A stretch of DNA of 64,000 nt from Lantana camara (taxonomy: Eukaryota > Streptophyta > Magnoliopsida > Lamiales > Verbenaceae). The first letter of the stretch is position 1; each line of letters begins with the position of its first letter. The translations under genes and the position numbers were made by a program. The stretch is from the NCBI GenBank assembly GCA_037501455.1, contig CM074865.1:38050501-38114500 (forward strand). Direction: 5' to 3'. The notes beneath the pieces were generated by a model that saw nothing but the letters and a program-made list of their open reading frames with translations, had not been told where the DNA came from and made no database searches. Positions 32,868 through 45,400 of this stretch are shown in pieces.

Positions 32868-35830
32868 GACATGCCACTGAAAGATGAGCTTTCAGTGGAC
32901 TTGTTGCTAGCCTCGCTCCCACCATCATTCAACCCATTTGTCCTTAACTTCAATATGAATCATGTTGGTGCTATTATAGCTGAGCTGATTAGTCAGCTTG
33001 TGACTGCTGAAAGCACGATCAAGAAGGACAATAAGGTTCTAATGGTGAATGCTCCATCTTCCTCTTCTGGGCTTTCTAAAGGTAAGGGCAAGAAAGCCCA
33101 AAAGAAGAAGAAGAAACCCCTTAGGCCCACTGGTGGCATTTCGAAGGGGAAGGCCCAAAAGAAGAAGCGTGATCAGAAAGAGGATGTTTGCTTCCATTGT
33201 GGCAAAGCGGGACATTGGAGGAGAAACTGCCCAGAGTACAAGGCTACTCTAAAGAAAGGTATATTTCTCGTTGAAGTAAATCTTTCTATTAATTCTAGTT
33301 CTTGGGTACTTGATTACAGTTGTGGAGCTCATATCTGTAATGATGTACAGATGCTAAATGAAGTCCAACAACTCAGAGAAGGAGAATGTGTCTTGAAGAT
33401 CGGTGATGGCTTAAATGTTGAATCTCGAGCTTTAGGCACAATTAGATTAGATTTAGGTAGTTTTGAGTTAGTTTTAAATAAAGTCCTTTATGTACCGAGC
33501 ATTATTCGTAATATAATTTCAGTTCCAATTTTAGATTGTGAAGGTTATGAAACTTATATTAAGAATGGTAAATATTTTATCAAACGGAACAACTCTTCCG
33601 TTCACATCGGTACTCTAAGTAATGGACTTTATCTAACTCAGAATATCAATATTATGAATATACAACGAGAAATTAAACGTAAGAGAGATGACAAGCTCCC
33701 TTATGGACGCTAGATTAGGACACATTTACAAGAACAGAATTAGCAAGATAAACACTTTAGGATCATTATCTGAAAATGATCTCAAAGAGTTAACTTCTTG
33801 CGAATCCTGTCTCAAAGGAAAGATGCCCAAAGTTCCTTTTAAAGGAACTGTGGAACGTACCACTAAGGTCTTAGATTTGATCCATTCTGATGTTTGTGGG
33901 TCGCTTAGTGTAAGCACAAGAAACAATCATCAGTATTTCATAACCTTTACCGATGACTTTAGTCGGTATGGTTATGTATATTTAATGAAGTATAAATCTG
34001 AAGCTTTTGCGAAATTCCTAGAATTTCAAAAGGAGGTTGAGAACCAAATTGGTCACAAGATCAAAGCACTTCGATCTGATCGAGGAGTCGAGTATCTTAG
34101 TGAAGAATTCCTTAGTCATCTCAAAGATAATGGGATTATCTCTCAGTGGACTCCTCCAGGAACTCCTCAACTCAATGGAGTTTCTAAAAGAAGGAATCGA
34201 ACTCTACTTGATATGGTTCGTTCCATAATGAGTTTCACTGACTTACCACCTTCTTTCTGGGGTTATGCCCTAGAAAGTGCAGCAAAGATTTTGAATCTAG
34301 TTCCCTCTAAGTCAGTCCCTAAAACGCCCTATGCAATGTGGCATGGTAAAATCCCTAGTTATTCTTACTTAAGAATTTGGGGTTGTCCTGCTTACGTGAA
34401 GAGGACATTGGGAGATAAGTTAGAATCTCGTTCTAACTTATGCTACTTTGTAGGTTATCCTATGGAATCCATAGGATACTACTTCTATGATCAATCTGAG
34501 CAAAAGGTTTTTGTTTCCAGAAATGCTACTTTTCTTGAGGAACCGTTCCTTAAAGAAAAGAAAGGCAAGATCATAGAATTAGAGGAAGTACAAAGTGACC
34601 CCACGCCACCCACTGAAGAAACATCCCCTTCTGATCAACCACAACCAATTACGAATTTCGATACACACGTAAATCCTCCTCTAAGGCGTTCGGAACGCGC
34701 TCCTAGACAGCCGGAGAGATGGTATGGATACTTCCATCAGATCTCTCAAAAGGATAATGATCCTTTAGCATATGAGGAGGCACTTTCAGATTCTGTCTCT
34801 GAACAGTGGATAGAAGCCATGAAATCCGAAATGGATTCCATGAACTCCAAACAAGTTTGGACCTTGGTAGATTTGCCTGATGGGGTCAAACCCATAGGTT
34901 ACAAATGGATCTTTAAGAGAAAGCTTGGAGTTGATGGAAGCATTGCAGCCTACAAGGCAAGACTGGTTGCAAAAGGATTCACTCAAAGACCCGGTGGACT
35001 TTGATGAAACATTTTCACCAGTTGCAATGCAAAAGTCTATTCGGATCATGCTTGCCATTGCTGCATATTATGACTATGAGATATGGTAAATGGATGTGAA
35101 AACTGCCTTTCTCAATGGTGACATTGATAAAGACATTTATATGGAGCAACCCATAAGTTTCACATTCAGTGGGAGTGAGCAAAAGGTTTGCAAACTCCAA
35201 AGATCAATCTATGGATTGAAACAGGCTTCTAGGAATTGGAACATTCGATTTGATGAATCAGTCAAAGCGTTTGGCTTTATTCAAATTTTGAATGAATCAT
35301 GTGTGTATAGAAAGGAATTGGAGACCTCAGTGTAATTCTCAGTACTTCAAATTTTGAAGGATGACATGAAAGTAACTAAGTTATGGTTATCGAACCAATT
35401 CGAGATGAAAGATCTTAGTGATGCGTCCTATATCCTTGGAATTAAAATCTATCGAGATAGATCTAGAAGGTTAATAGGACTATCACAGTCGATGTACATT
35501 GACAAAGTATTGAAGAGATTCAATATGGAGTCAGCAAAGGTTAAGAACCTTCCTATGAGTGTAGGAACATGTCTTTCTAAGAAGATGTGTCCTAAGACTA
35601 ACCTTGAGAAGGAAAGAATGACTCATACACCTTATGCATCAGCAATAGGTAGCATAATGTATGCAATGTTATGTACTCGACCGGATGTGGCTTATGCACT
35701 TAGTGTAACGAGTCGTTTCCAATCTGACCCTGGAGATAGTCACTGGGCTGCTGTGAAGAATATTCTTAAGTACTTTAAAAGTACTAAGGATTTATTCTTA
35801 ATTTACGGAGGTCAGAAAGATCTTACTACC
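32868..35830 (+). pseudogene. gag-pol: Copia D gag-pol, broken, RNase H missing
   Basis: Gag (DMPLKDELSVDLLLASLPPS) has a lysine-rich region and one CCHC knuckle CFHCGKAGHWRRNC near 33190. The protease site reads LDYSCGAHIC instead of the usual LDTGCG-type motif. A frameshift near 33690 precedes integrase: zinc motif (ESCLKGK), HSDVCG and SDRGVEY, with NGVSKRRN where the catalytic Glu of D,D,E is normally found. RT is cut by a frameshift near 34995 and a TAA near 35086, and the YVDD segment is deleted near 35335. The frame continues to GGQKDL near 35820 and the purine tract follows at once, so RNase H has been lost. Confidence 0.87.
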
Positions 35831-35841
35831 GAAAGTGGGAG
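35831..35841 (+). other. Purine-rich tract, copia D
   Basis: GAAAGTGGGAG immediately before TGTCAAC, the usual copia 3' LTR junction form. Confidence 0.75.
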
Positions 35842-36702
35842 TGTCAACCTGACTCCTCTAAGGCTTGCTTGTGGGATCACGCCCTTAAGAAGGACCACCT
35901 TGTTTCATGGAGGTGCAAAGTGTATAGTTGATACGTGCGTGATACATGAGGGTGCTTAATTCCATAAGTAAGTTCACTGAGGTGCCCCGTGTGAGAAGAT
36001 TCCTAAATGGGAAAGAAAGTTTTATTTCAGGAAATGGAAACTTCCAGATTAGGAAATATCTCACGATTCATTGATGTGATTAATTGATCCTTAGACTTGA
36101 GGTTCCATGTCACTTTATGAGTTAACTCTGTAGTCTTAGGTATAAGCTTTAAAGGGTGTCGCCTTATACAACTGATTCAAGGCTTATGCTGGGGCTGCAC
36201 AAGTGACTCATGAAAGTGAATGAGAATCAAGAAAGGACCTACACTTGCATTTGCAAGGTGATCTCTTATTGTGTAAGTCATTCATATGCCATATGGAGTC
36301 CTTGGCCAAGGCAGTAGATCAAGACATCAAGAAAAGGATTTCTTGGATTAAGATCAAATGGTTATGAAATGCACTTAGCTTTAAGACCAGATTATTAGGG
36401 TTCTGATTATTCCCTTACCCTAGATCTTGGTTGAGAGATAGTAAGTAGGAGGATTGTATCTCACATGAATCAATGACTTAAAGGTTCTGTCGAATCGAGA
36501 CATTCCAATTCAGCTAGGGGTTAAACACCTGTTGCTAGACTATGGTCGTTTAATCTGTGGGCTGATTAATTAATTAGTGAATTAATTAATTAGGGTTACT
36601 ACTAATTGAATTGAGAACCTAGAGGGTCACATACAACAACTTGGTTACATGAGTTGAGGCTTTGAAATGATTAAACGAGTTAATCGAGCTAAAAGGGTTC
36701 CA

Positions 36703-36770
36703 CACGTGTGAATCACACGTGTGGGTCACGTGAGTGACACGTGTCCTTGGGGACACGTGTGTCACACGTG
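36703..36770. promoter_or_regulatory. Six phased CACGTG boxes in the D LTR
   Basis: CACGTG occurs at 36703, 36716, 36727, 36738, 36754 and 36765, spacings 13, 11, 11, 16 and 11. CACGTG is the plant G-box bound by bZIP and bHLH factors. It lies about 335-400 bp upstream of the TATA box, where an enhancer is expected. Confidence 0.8.
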
Positions 36771-37104
36771 CATATATATATGTATATGTGATTAAATAAT
36801 TAATGTGTTAATTATTTAATAGACTTTGGTTTAATTTTTGAATTAAAAATAAAGTCTTATTTTGGAGAAAAATAATCTATTTAATTAATTACGAATTAAT
36901 TAATTAGATAAATAAGTTATTTATTTATTAATAAATAAAGTATAATATTATCCAAAAGGGGTTTGGATATTTTGGCTCTCTTAAAAGTTGATTTGAATTA
37001 GAATTCAAAAGTCAAAGTTTGGAATTACTTGATGATCAAGTAATAAGAGAGAGGGGCCAAATCCTTAGTCCAAAAGGACTAGGATCGGCCGCCCCTCTCC
37101 TTCC

Positions 37105-37130
37105 TATATATAGGGGAGCTCGAGCTCCCC
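37105..37130 (+). promoter_or_regulatory. TATA box with adjoining 18-bp palindrome, D LTR
   Basis: TATATATAG at 37105-37113 runs into the perfect palindrome GGGGAGCTCGAGCTCCCC at 37113-37130. This is the probable core promoter of D; the transcription start would be near the end of the palindrome if spacing is normal. Confidence 0.7.
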
Positions 37131-37513
37131 TTAGGGCTAATTTGACAATTCTTTTGGTTCATGTGTTGAACACCATTCTTTCTCCAAGATCAAATAAACC
37201 CTAGGTTAAGCCTAAACACTAACTAGAGAACTAGTATCCTTACTAGTTAGATTGTAGTCAAGTTGGTGGACTATCTCTAGAGAGCTTCAAGTTAGAAGTT
37301 TTTAAAAGATTCGAGCTTTACCAAGGAGAGGGGATCAAGCCGCGAGAAGAGCGTTCTTGGGTGGCTTGAAACGCTTCAAGAAAGATTATTGAAAAGTAAG
37401 TTTCTAATCTTTTCGAATTCGGATTCACGATTGCGAGTTTCGATCCTTTTGTTGGAAAATTTTTAAATTTCCGCTGCTTTCTGATTCCATTTTTCCAACA
37501 GTGGGATGTTACA

Positions 37514-37532
37514 AACTTCCCTCCTTCAAAAG
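37514..37532 (-). other. Purine-rich tract beside the 13-base LTR remnant
   Basis: In element sense GAAGGAGGGAAGTT directly precedes TGTAACATCCCAC. It shows that 37501-37513 is a true LTR end. Confidence 0.7.
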
Positions 37533-37840
37533 GACCTGTCCTCAGGTCAAGTCTGGAAGCAAGATCTTGAACGATTCTGAAACGAATTCCACTTCACACT
37601 TCCGCTGCGCCACTCTCATCTTGGCGAACTGCAAACTCCTCAGGATACTTCTCCCTTAGTTAGCATCAACTCCCTTCATAGTGTCTCATTGTTACTGAAG
37701 TCCCACTAAGCACCTGACCGTTGGTCACTTCAAACTCATTCGATTACCACTAGGCCACTGCACCCGAAGCTTGATACCGTCGTGTCCTCGTCGCTTGCAA
37801 ACCGTCGTCTGGCCAGAAGTAACGCAACTGCGACAAACAA

Positions 37841-38210
37841 GAGAGAATCCCATCTCTCAGCACGTAAAAGAGAGAACCCCGTCCCTCAACATACACAAAA
37901 GAGAGAGTCCCGTCTCTCAGGCACATAATGGAGAGAGCCCTGTCTCTCAAACACAGAATTCAGAGAATCTCAAACTAAGTCTGATAGATTCCACACCTCC
38001 CAGACGTTCTACTTTGAGAAAATCCTGCATTTCTCAAACCCTTAAATCTAAGGGAATCCAGCATCCCTCGAATACCTAAGTACAAGAGAATCCAACATCT
38101 CTCGTGCACAAAACTTAGAAAGAATCCAACATCTCTCTATCACGTAATTATAGAGAATCCAGCATCTCTCTCACACACAAATAGGAAGAGTTAACATCTC
38201 CCTAGCACGT
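37841..38210 (-). repeat. Tandem array of about ten small hairpin units
   Basis: Units spaced about 29-38 bases. Clear ones: GAGAGA/TCTCTC at 37841-37858, 37901-37918 and 37931-37948; TTTGAGAAA/TTTCTCAAA at 38013-38038; AGGGA/TCCCT at 38051-38068; AGAGA/TCTCT at 38085-38102 and 38152-38169. Weaker ones are at 37870, 38117, 38184 and 38214. Loops are ATCC-like, 6-8 bases. Stem changes are compensatory in at least two units. The array lies in the internal region between coding remnants and the purine tract, i.e. a 3' untranslated position. Confidence 0.8.
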
Positions 38211-38870
38211 AAATAGAGAGAATTAAATCTCCCCTCACTCAAGCACAAAAGCAGAATAAAAAATCACAACTATCAACACGTAGGATAATTGACAGCTATA
38301 TCACATAATAACAAGAATTAATCAAATAAATGATGCATGTATGCTCGTGCCATGAATGCTTAGTGTACCGTTCACCATGGTAGGAGAGTCAATGTTGCCA
38401 GATTTCCCTAACTCGAAGGATATTCAGATCCTTGATCGACTGCGGTTACAATTTCCTGTTCAAGTTTGCGTCCTTGGTATCTCCTTGTAATCCTTAGTCA
38501 TCCTTTGGTAGTAAGTGAGAAGTCCCATAATGGTCGACTATGATTTTAGTTTCTTGTCAACACCCCACAACTCACAAATGAAATAGATGTCTATGCATAT
38601 AGGTTAGTGCGTGAATATGTCAAATAAGGAAAGCAAATAAGAGCACCTAGTTAATATAGATGCAATACAAAATTTATAAAATTTAAAGCATAACAATAAA
38701 AATTATGCAAAAATCATAGTCATAGTGTGCACACAGTTACATAAGCTCAAACAAATTCATACAGAGAAGTCAAAATTTCACATCAAACAAATGCAATGCA
38801 CACATATTCCTATGTTGTACGACCTAAACTGACACGACACGACTCCAGAGCACCGGTTCTGAACCTGGTA

Positions 38871-38882
38871 GCTCTGATACCA
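38871..38882 (-). other. Primer-binding site, element K
   Basis: TGGTATCAGAGC in minus sense, 12 bases from the LTR start at 38895. Confidence 0.88.
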
Positions 38883-38894
38883 CTTAAGATGTAA

Positions 38895-41800
38895 TGTAGC
38901 ACCCCGAGCGAGGAGCACCACATCCCTCGCACCATAGCCCGACACATGTGATGAAATGAGAGCTCCGGTCACGCACCGAGCTATGGCGAACGAATGACAA
39001 ATAAAATAGCTAGGCGGTCTAGACCCTGAAACAGAGTGCGCAATAAATCGAAAACCGGAAGCAGAAGCACAGGATCAACATATACACATGCAAGGCCACG
39101 GGCCAGCAGAAATTAAAGCATACGCGCCACATGCAAACTTGGGCACACAAGCCCACTTTTGGGACATAAGGTAAGGCCCAGCAAGGGCAATTCTAATCAT
39201 ATACATGTCAGATTTAAATCAAATTACAAACTTATACATAACCTCAGAATGAAAAGGCAAAAGTAATGAAGATGCAGAATGTAAAGACTCGACCCGAACG
39301 ACTCAAAAGAAGACCGCCGCCTAGCACGAACCCAAACCTAGCACCTGCAACTGAGGGGTGAAAGAGAGGGGTCAGTCTACAACGCGACTGAGTGAGGGGG
39401 GCTAACGCACACCCAACACGTATCTACATATAGAGCAAAGCACGTATTAAACAAAAGACTATGAACCGGGAATAGGGTTTTACATACCAAAGCCATTTTC
39501 CAAAAGTACTCATACTTATTCATATATTCATATATTCTAAAGTTTGAAAACTCGTAAGGATTCATAGATTCAAGTACGCATATGGATTCATATTAAAAAC
39601 TCATAGCGATTCATATTGTAACTCATAAGGATTCTTATATTCAGATCGATTCATAACATAGCGTAGAAATCTCGTATTGAAAACAAACTCTCATATCCCG
39701 TTTCATAATCAAAGTAACAAAAGAATTCAAATACCCGGCGAGTACGGGTCTCCAACCTTACTCCTTAATCAAAAGACTCAAAAGATTCATAAAGAAGCAT
39801 AAACTCATAAATTCATAAGATTCATAAATTCAAAGATTCATATTCCCGTATTCCAACCTTCTCCGGAAGTCTGCATGCGGGTTACGGGCCCACATCGTGC
39901 AACTCAATATACGTGAGGTCACGAACCCACAACGTACCTTCTCCGGCCTCAGCCGAAGGCTCAAAGCACCACGCCTTCTCCATCTCCCTCAGAGTCGCGA
40001 GTAGGTACTTCAAAGGAGCGTGTGCATAGGAGTGATAACCGGCGACCCCAACAGCCGCACCGGGTCTCCCTTACCCACACCTCCGGGGCCCAGGGATTCA
40101 TTAGATTCAAAAGGGTTCATAAGACTCATAAAGAAACATACCTAACTCGCGAAACCTAGAAACATATGATTCATACTTAAGAAACATATCATAAGAAACA
40201 TACCTTACCGTGCAACTCGGCATATGTTATACACGTACCTCTCCGTGTCTTCCAAATTCATAAGATGCTAAAGGAGATCCATAGTTCACTTGACACCACA
40301 CGGTTTGGAGCATAGCCTCGTTGCAAAACCATTTTAAGCTTACATACGCCCATACGTATAATTTCAGAAGAATTCAAATGAAATCGAATAACAAGATTCA
40401 TAACATATCATAAGACACGTATTTAATATACATATAGTATATATATTGGCATGTGGGATGAGAAAACATCACATTAAGGCCATAGGTCGCTTATCTAAAA
40501 GAAAAGATCCTAACCCTCACCTTACACCGACGTGGCCAAGAATGAGACAAATGATTCACCCCGGAATCAACTCGAATCACGAAACACCACCCCGGGTGCA
40601 CCTGGACAAACTGAAGACAATATGCAAAATTTAGACTCGAGGACAAACCATATAGACACACGGCATATGCTTAGTCAAGTAAGAGATGCAAATACTTAGT
40701 CAAAAGCTGAAACACGTATCAAATCCATACAAGACGTGCAAAAACACGCATATCATAGCTTAGCAAATTCATAATATGCATTAAAGCATGTTCATGTGCA
40801 CAATTAATGCATAATGAAGCATCTAAAAACATAACAAGGCACATAAGTGATTCGTGCAAACAACTCACATTACTTAGGAAACATAAAATGCATAAAAAGA
40901 GAAAATGCATATACATAAACATGCTAAAACAAGTTAGGAATAAGTTCGGAGGTGGAAAGATACAAGAAAAACGGAATAAGAACACAAAAAGGGGTTCCGA
41001 GTGAAATTTGGCCAAATTTGACAGATTTCCGAAAAGGACAAGCTGTACGAAAACAGAAATATCTTGAGATTAAGGAATGGGAATTGAGTTTTGTTTCTTG
41101 GAAATGAAACTAGACACATAGATCTTTAAAATGGTAGGTGGCTAGAATCATGGTTCAAAGCGGGGCGAAAATGGCGTAGGTGTGAAGTTGAACGAATGCA
41201 GAATCTCGGCGAAGTGGCGACACCAAATTAAAACGATTATAACTCACAATCTAGAACGAATTTTGGGGTGATTCCAATTGGAGATTGTTCTAGACTCAAT
41301 AAGGTTGAACATATCCAAATATCAGCTCAATCCGAGGTCATATGAGGGGGTACCCGGCCGGGGAAAAACAAGGCAGAAATCTACCCGGCCGGGGAAAAAC
41401 AGTGCAGAAACTTTCTGCACTAAATCTACCAGCCCGGGTAGTCCTTCTGGACGAGAAAAAGAAGCAGAAACAGGGGCTAAACATGGAGGAATCCAAAAAT
41501 GATCAAAACCACCTCAAAACTCAACTAAATGCAATGAAAATCAAGGCACAAGTTCATGGAAACATGCTCTAACACATATCTTAAATTCAAGGCATGAAAT
41601 CAAGAATGGAATGAGTTGCCATTTCATCTTCTTCAAGCTCCATTAATGGAGTTATATGTAATTCTCACCAAACAACTAAAATTCCAACATTTATGCAACA
41701 AGAGAGCTCAAGAGAAGAACATACATCAAGTTTAGATCATATAATTCAAGTATGAAGGAAAGAGATCAAATTTTCATACAAACATACTATTCATCATCAT

Positions 41801-42403
41801 CTTCAATAGCATGGATCCAAGCAAGAAAGATGGAATTCAATCGGGAAGAAACTACACCCTCGAAGAGAGAAATTCAAATCTTACCTTGGTTCTTCGATCG
41901 GATGGAGCACAAGCTTGAGCCAAAGCTTGAATGGCCAAGGGCTTTCTTCTCTTCTCTCTTGCCTTGTGTTTTGATCGATCCAAAGTGAGAGGAAAAGGGG
42001 AGATATTTTCAGTCATAAAGGGGCTGAAACGGGTCGGTTTAATATGTCGGGTCAAAAAGGATCCGGTCCACTCGGATCGGATTTTAAAACGGTAGGGGTA
42101 TCAAACGGCTTTAGAAAATTATAAGGTTAATTTCATCGAATTCGAATCCTCGAAACGAACTCAATGACAAGGTCGGAATTCGAATTCGAATTCCTGAGCT
42201 CAAAGTAGCCACAAAGGCTCAAACACCCTAATTAGAATTAGGTCCCTAATTTGCAAATATTGGACGATTGAGTCCACGTACATTAATTAAATTCTAATGC
42301 GCACATAACTAAAATAAATTGCAAATTGACATGTAAGGCATGCGAATCACATAATTACTTAACTAAACTCTCCCGAGACATCGTACCTGGATTGCCTAGC
42401 AGA
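38895..42403 (-). repeat. 5' LTR of element K
   Basis: About 3.5 kb beginning TGTAGCACCCCGAGCG. The right border is set only by the start of LTR E at 42404 and may have lost a few bases. It is related to but clearly diverged from LTR E (shared GGGGTCAGTC and CACCCCGGGTGCACCTG-like blocks). 39480-39700 is a diffuse ATTCATA-rich stretch. It carries a dyad group at 41350-41441. Confidence 0.75.
41350..41441 (-). repeat. Dyad cluster in LTR K
   Basis: Two CCCGGCCGGG palindromes (41353-41362 and 41384-41393) in near-identical contexts, a perfect 9-bp stem GTGCAGAAA/TTTCTGCAC with one loop base (41402-41420), and CTACC/GGTAG (41426-41441). Distance from the LTR 5' end is about 960-1055 bp. Confidence 0.75.
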
Positions 42404-45400
42404 TGTAACACCCCAAGCGGTGGGGCACCACACCCCCGCACTATGACCCGACACGTGTACGAAATGGAAAGTCCGCACATGCACCAAGTCACAGCGAATG
42501 GGTGACAAACGAAAACACACACACTAGCTAGGCGGTGTCTAACCCTGTACAACTGAAAGAAGGTGAAACATGACAGCGGAAGCAATACGAAATGCTAACT
42601 TTTCAAAAACTTTTCACACCAAGTATACAACGCAGTACATACATCAGAATCAAATATACGGGTTCAACTAATTCAGCAAACCTGTCCGATCCTGTCCCGA
42701 ACAACTACATAACAAAACGGGTTCAACTAGCCCTAGAAACCTATCCCGAATAATCATATAATCACAACGGGTTCATCTAATCCGAGCACCAATCCTAACC
42801 TGTCCCGAATTCCATACATTCGATTCATAATTGCAAACATGTACAGAGTAAATCTTATACAAAATTCCAACATAACTCAAGACAAAATACTTAACAAACT
42901 GAAACGAACAGACACAGACTCAACAGACACGACACACCGTCGCCTAGCACGAACTCCAATGCGAAACCAAAGCTAACCTGTATACTAAAAACATAAAGGG
43001 GGAGGGGTCAGTCCAAAGACTGAGCGAGGGGCTAACGCACGCACACTATACATATATACAGAGCACAGCACATACAAATTAGATGTTCGTGAATCCGGGA
43101 TTAGTTTTTGCACGCCAAATATTTTTCTCGTGATAATATATATATAGGGTGACTTGTCGAAACAGAACGAACAAAACTTAGCTTATAAAAAACTCAAAAC
43201 ATACATCCAAGCTCATGCAAACTTAGCACACATAACGGAGTATATTTTATTAGTTTAAAAGTATACCAAATTTTATCTTAATTTAGGAATCTACCCTCGT
43301 TTCACGAACTTGAGACTGACAGACAAACTCGAAACCAAAATGCAAATCATAAAACATAAAGCAAACACACATACCTTATCTTAAGATGATGGAAGGGCTG
43401 TACACTCCCTAACTATCCACATGACTTCAGGGTATGAGTTTCATGACACTCACACCCAAGGACTCCATCCCCCACCTCCACAGGGTGGTTTCCGGGTTAA
43501 TCCTATCTTCGGGGCCCCAGGCATAACGCAAAAATCACACTTATCACAAAGCTTATCACATGATTCACATCACGCTACAGACAGACAGACAGGCAGACAT
43601 AGCGCATGCATATCGTACGTACATATCACTCGGACTGACCTCAAAACCATAACATATCGAAACTAAGCATACATAGGCTCGTACATAGCATTTCTTACTT
43701 TCAAACTTATGACAAAACCATCAAAGTACATATTTCGCACATATCTACATATATATAAGGCTCATAAATCGCACACATTCGAAAACGAGCACATTGCGAT
43801 AGGGTATAACTATATCCTAACCTCACCTGGTACCAGACAAAGCTGAAGACACAGCAAATGGTCCACCCCGGAACCTACACGACCCACTTGTCACCACCCT
43901 GGGTGCACCTGTACCGACTGAACACACAAAACAAACTACAAAGCTCAGACTCAAGACTTAGACAACCACACAGAGACGCACACACATGCTAAAAAACTTA
44001 CAAAATGCAATCAAGAGAAATCGAAATACAAAGTAATTTAAATTGTTTCATATTAATTATATGCAAAAGAAAACCTTAGGACAGGTTCATCAATGCACAA
44101 AACGAAATTCATATGATGTACATTTACAAAATAACAAACTAAATTCACATATCACCTATCATACAAAAAGCACGTATTACAAAACCAACTAAATCATATT
44201 ATAGCATGCCACGAATTCCATTTAATTCATGAAGTCACAGGTTAAATTCTAACTAAGTCATATAATCATTCAAGGTCTCATATAATTTTCCGATGCATAA
44301 CAAATTCATAGATATCACGTAATAGATTAAATTCCAATTTACGTGATTAAACCTTAATTCAAAGTTTCAAGATTTGACATAATAATTTCTTTAACATAAT
44401 CGTGATTAACTTATTTATTTACCAAGTGACAAGGTTTAATTAATTCAAATCGTGTAAGTTTACAAATCACATTTCATATAAAAGCACGTAGTACAAGAAT
44501 AACCAAATCATATAATAGCACGCTTCGAATTTCATTTAAAACCCACGGAGTTACATATCAAATTCCAACCATACTAAGTTCATATAATTCATACATTGCA
44601 TACTCAATTCATATATCACATAACGGATTCAATTTGACAAAGTTTACTTAATTTAATCAAACAAATTCTTATCGTCCCCAAAATTACACAAACACCCCTT
44701 AAAGTTAGACAAATGGCTCAAATTCGACATATCGGAATTCAAGTTGCAAATCAAAGCACCAATACATTTCATAATCCATTTAATACATGGTTTCGTACAC
44801 ATTGGAATACAATTTGATCTATAAATCAAGCAATTAGCAATTAAAACAATTAATTTCAAATATTCAAATTACACAAAATAAATCACAACAAATCAACCGG
44901 GCATCTGATTGACGAACGGAAAGTGGCGTTGGACTCACCACAACGAGGCGGACAACCTGTCTGAAGTCCGTCGGAATGCCGCCACCGGAGCCGCCTGAAC
45001 AGTCTCCACCGAAACCTGCCGGAAAAATCCCCAAAATTCACTCGTGCAAGTATCTCTTGTGCTCGTTCCAATTCCTCAACCAATTTCTGGAAATTCCAAG
45101 CCAATCATCTCCAATTTCAAATCCAAGAATACGAAAACCCTAAAATCTTCAAAATCAAATTACTTCCAAACCGGTGAACGAAAATGAGATCCGAAAGAGG
45201 CATTGTCTTAGCCGTAACGAGCTCTTCGAAACCCCCAAAGTGGTTGCTGGAGAAAATCCCCGGAGCTACCCCCCGCCGTTGCACCACCGCTGCGCCGCCG
45301 CAATCCGCCGCCAACGGCCGATTCTCGGGCCACCACCTACATGAAAAGTTCGGCCTCGTCGAGTTGAGCAAGTTCTCTGAAGGTCCCGTTGCCGAATACT

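Larger units (their letters stand above)
32868..37500 (+). mobile_element. Copia element D, 5' end lost
   Basis: Plus-sense Ty1/copia element. Gag begins mid-sequence at 32868, directly after gypsy LTR C, because C inserted into D and the left flank was later deleted. Pol is broken and lacks RNase H. The 3' LTR is 35842-37500. Its right flank is GTGGGATGTTACA, which is the end of an E-type LTR, so D was itself inserted in such an LTR. Confidence 0.85.
35842..37500 (+). repeat. 3' LTR of copia D
   Basis: 1659 bp from TGTCAACC to TTCCAACA. It contains the G-box cluster, a TATA box at 37105 and an adjoining palindrome. No second copy is present to check its exact borders; they rest on the purine tract, TG...CA ends and the sudden change to E-type LTR and gypsy sequence at 37501. 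Confidence 0.8.
37501..42403 (-). mobile_element. Gypsy-type element K with almost no coding sequence
   Basis: Minus-sense element with an LTR (38895-42403), a tRNA-iMet primer site and a gypsy-like purine tract at 37514, but only 1.38 kb of internal sequence. The only coding trace is a protease-side fragment at about 38330-38400 (IHGTSIHA-like). The 3' LTR is reduced to 13 bases (37501-37513) that match the E-type LTR end rather than anything seen in K. It may be a deletion derivative, a non-autonomous LARD-like element, or a K/E recombinant. Confidence 0.65.

Noticed and set aside
37841..38210. Possible CRISPR-like array
   Set aside because: Units are imperfect, have no unique spacers of constant length, and the context is a plant retrotransposon. 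Treated as a hairpin array.
42590..43700. Promoter or gene in the E LTR around scattered short frames
   Set aside because: Only short frames (about 80 residues or fewer) with no motif; this is LTR U5/R sequence.
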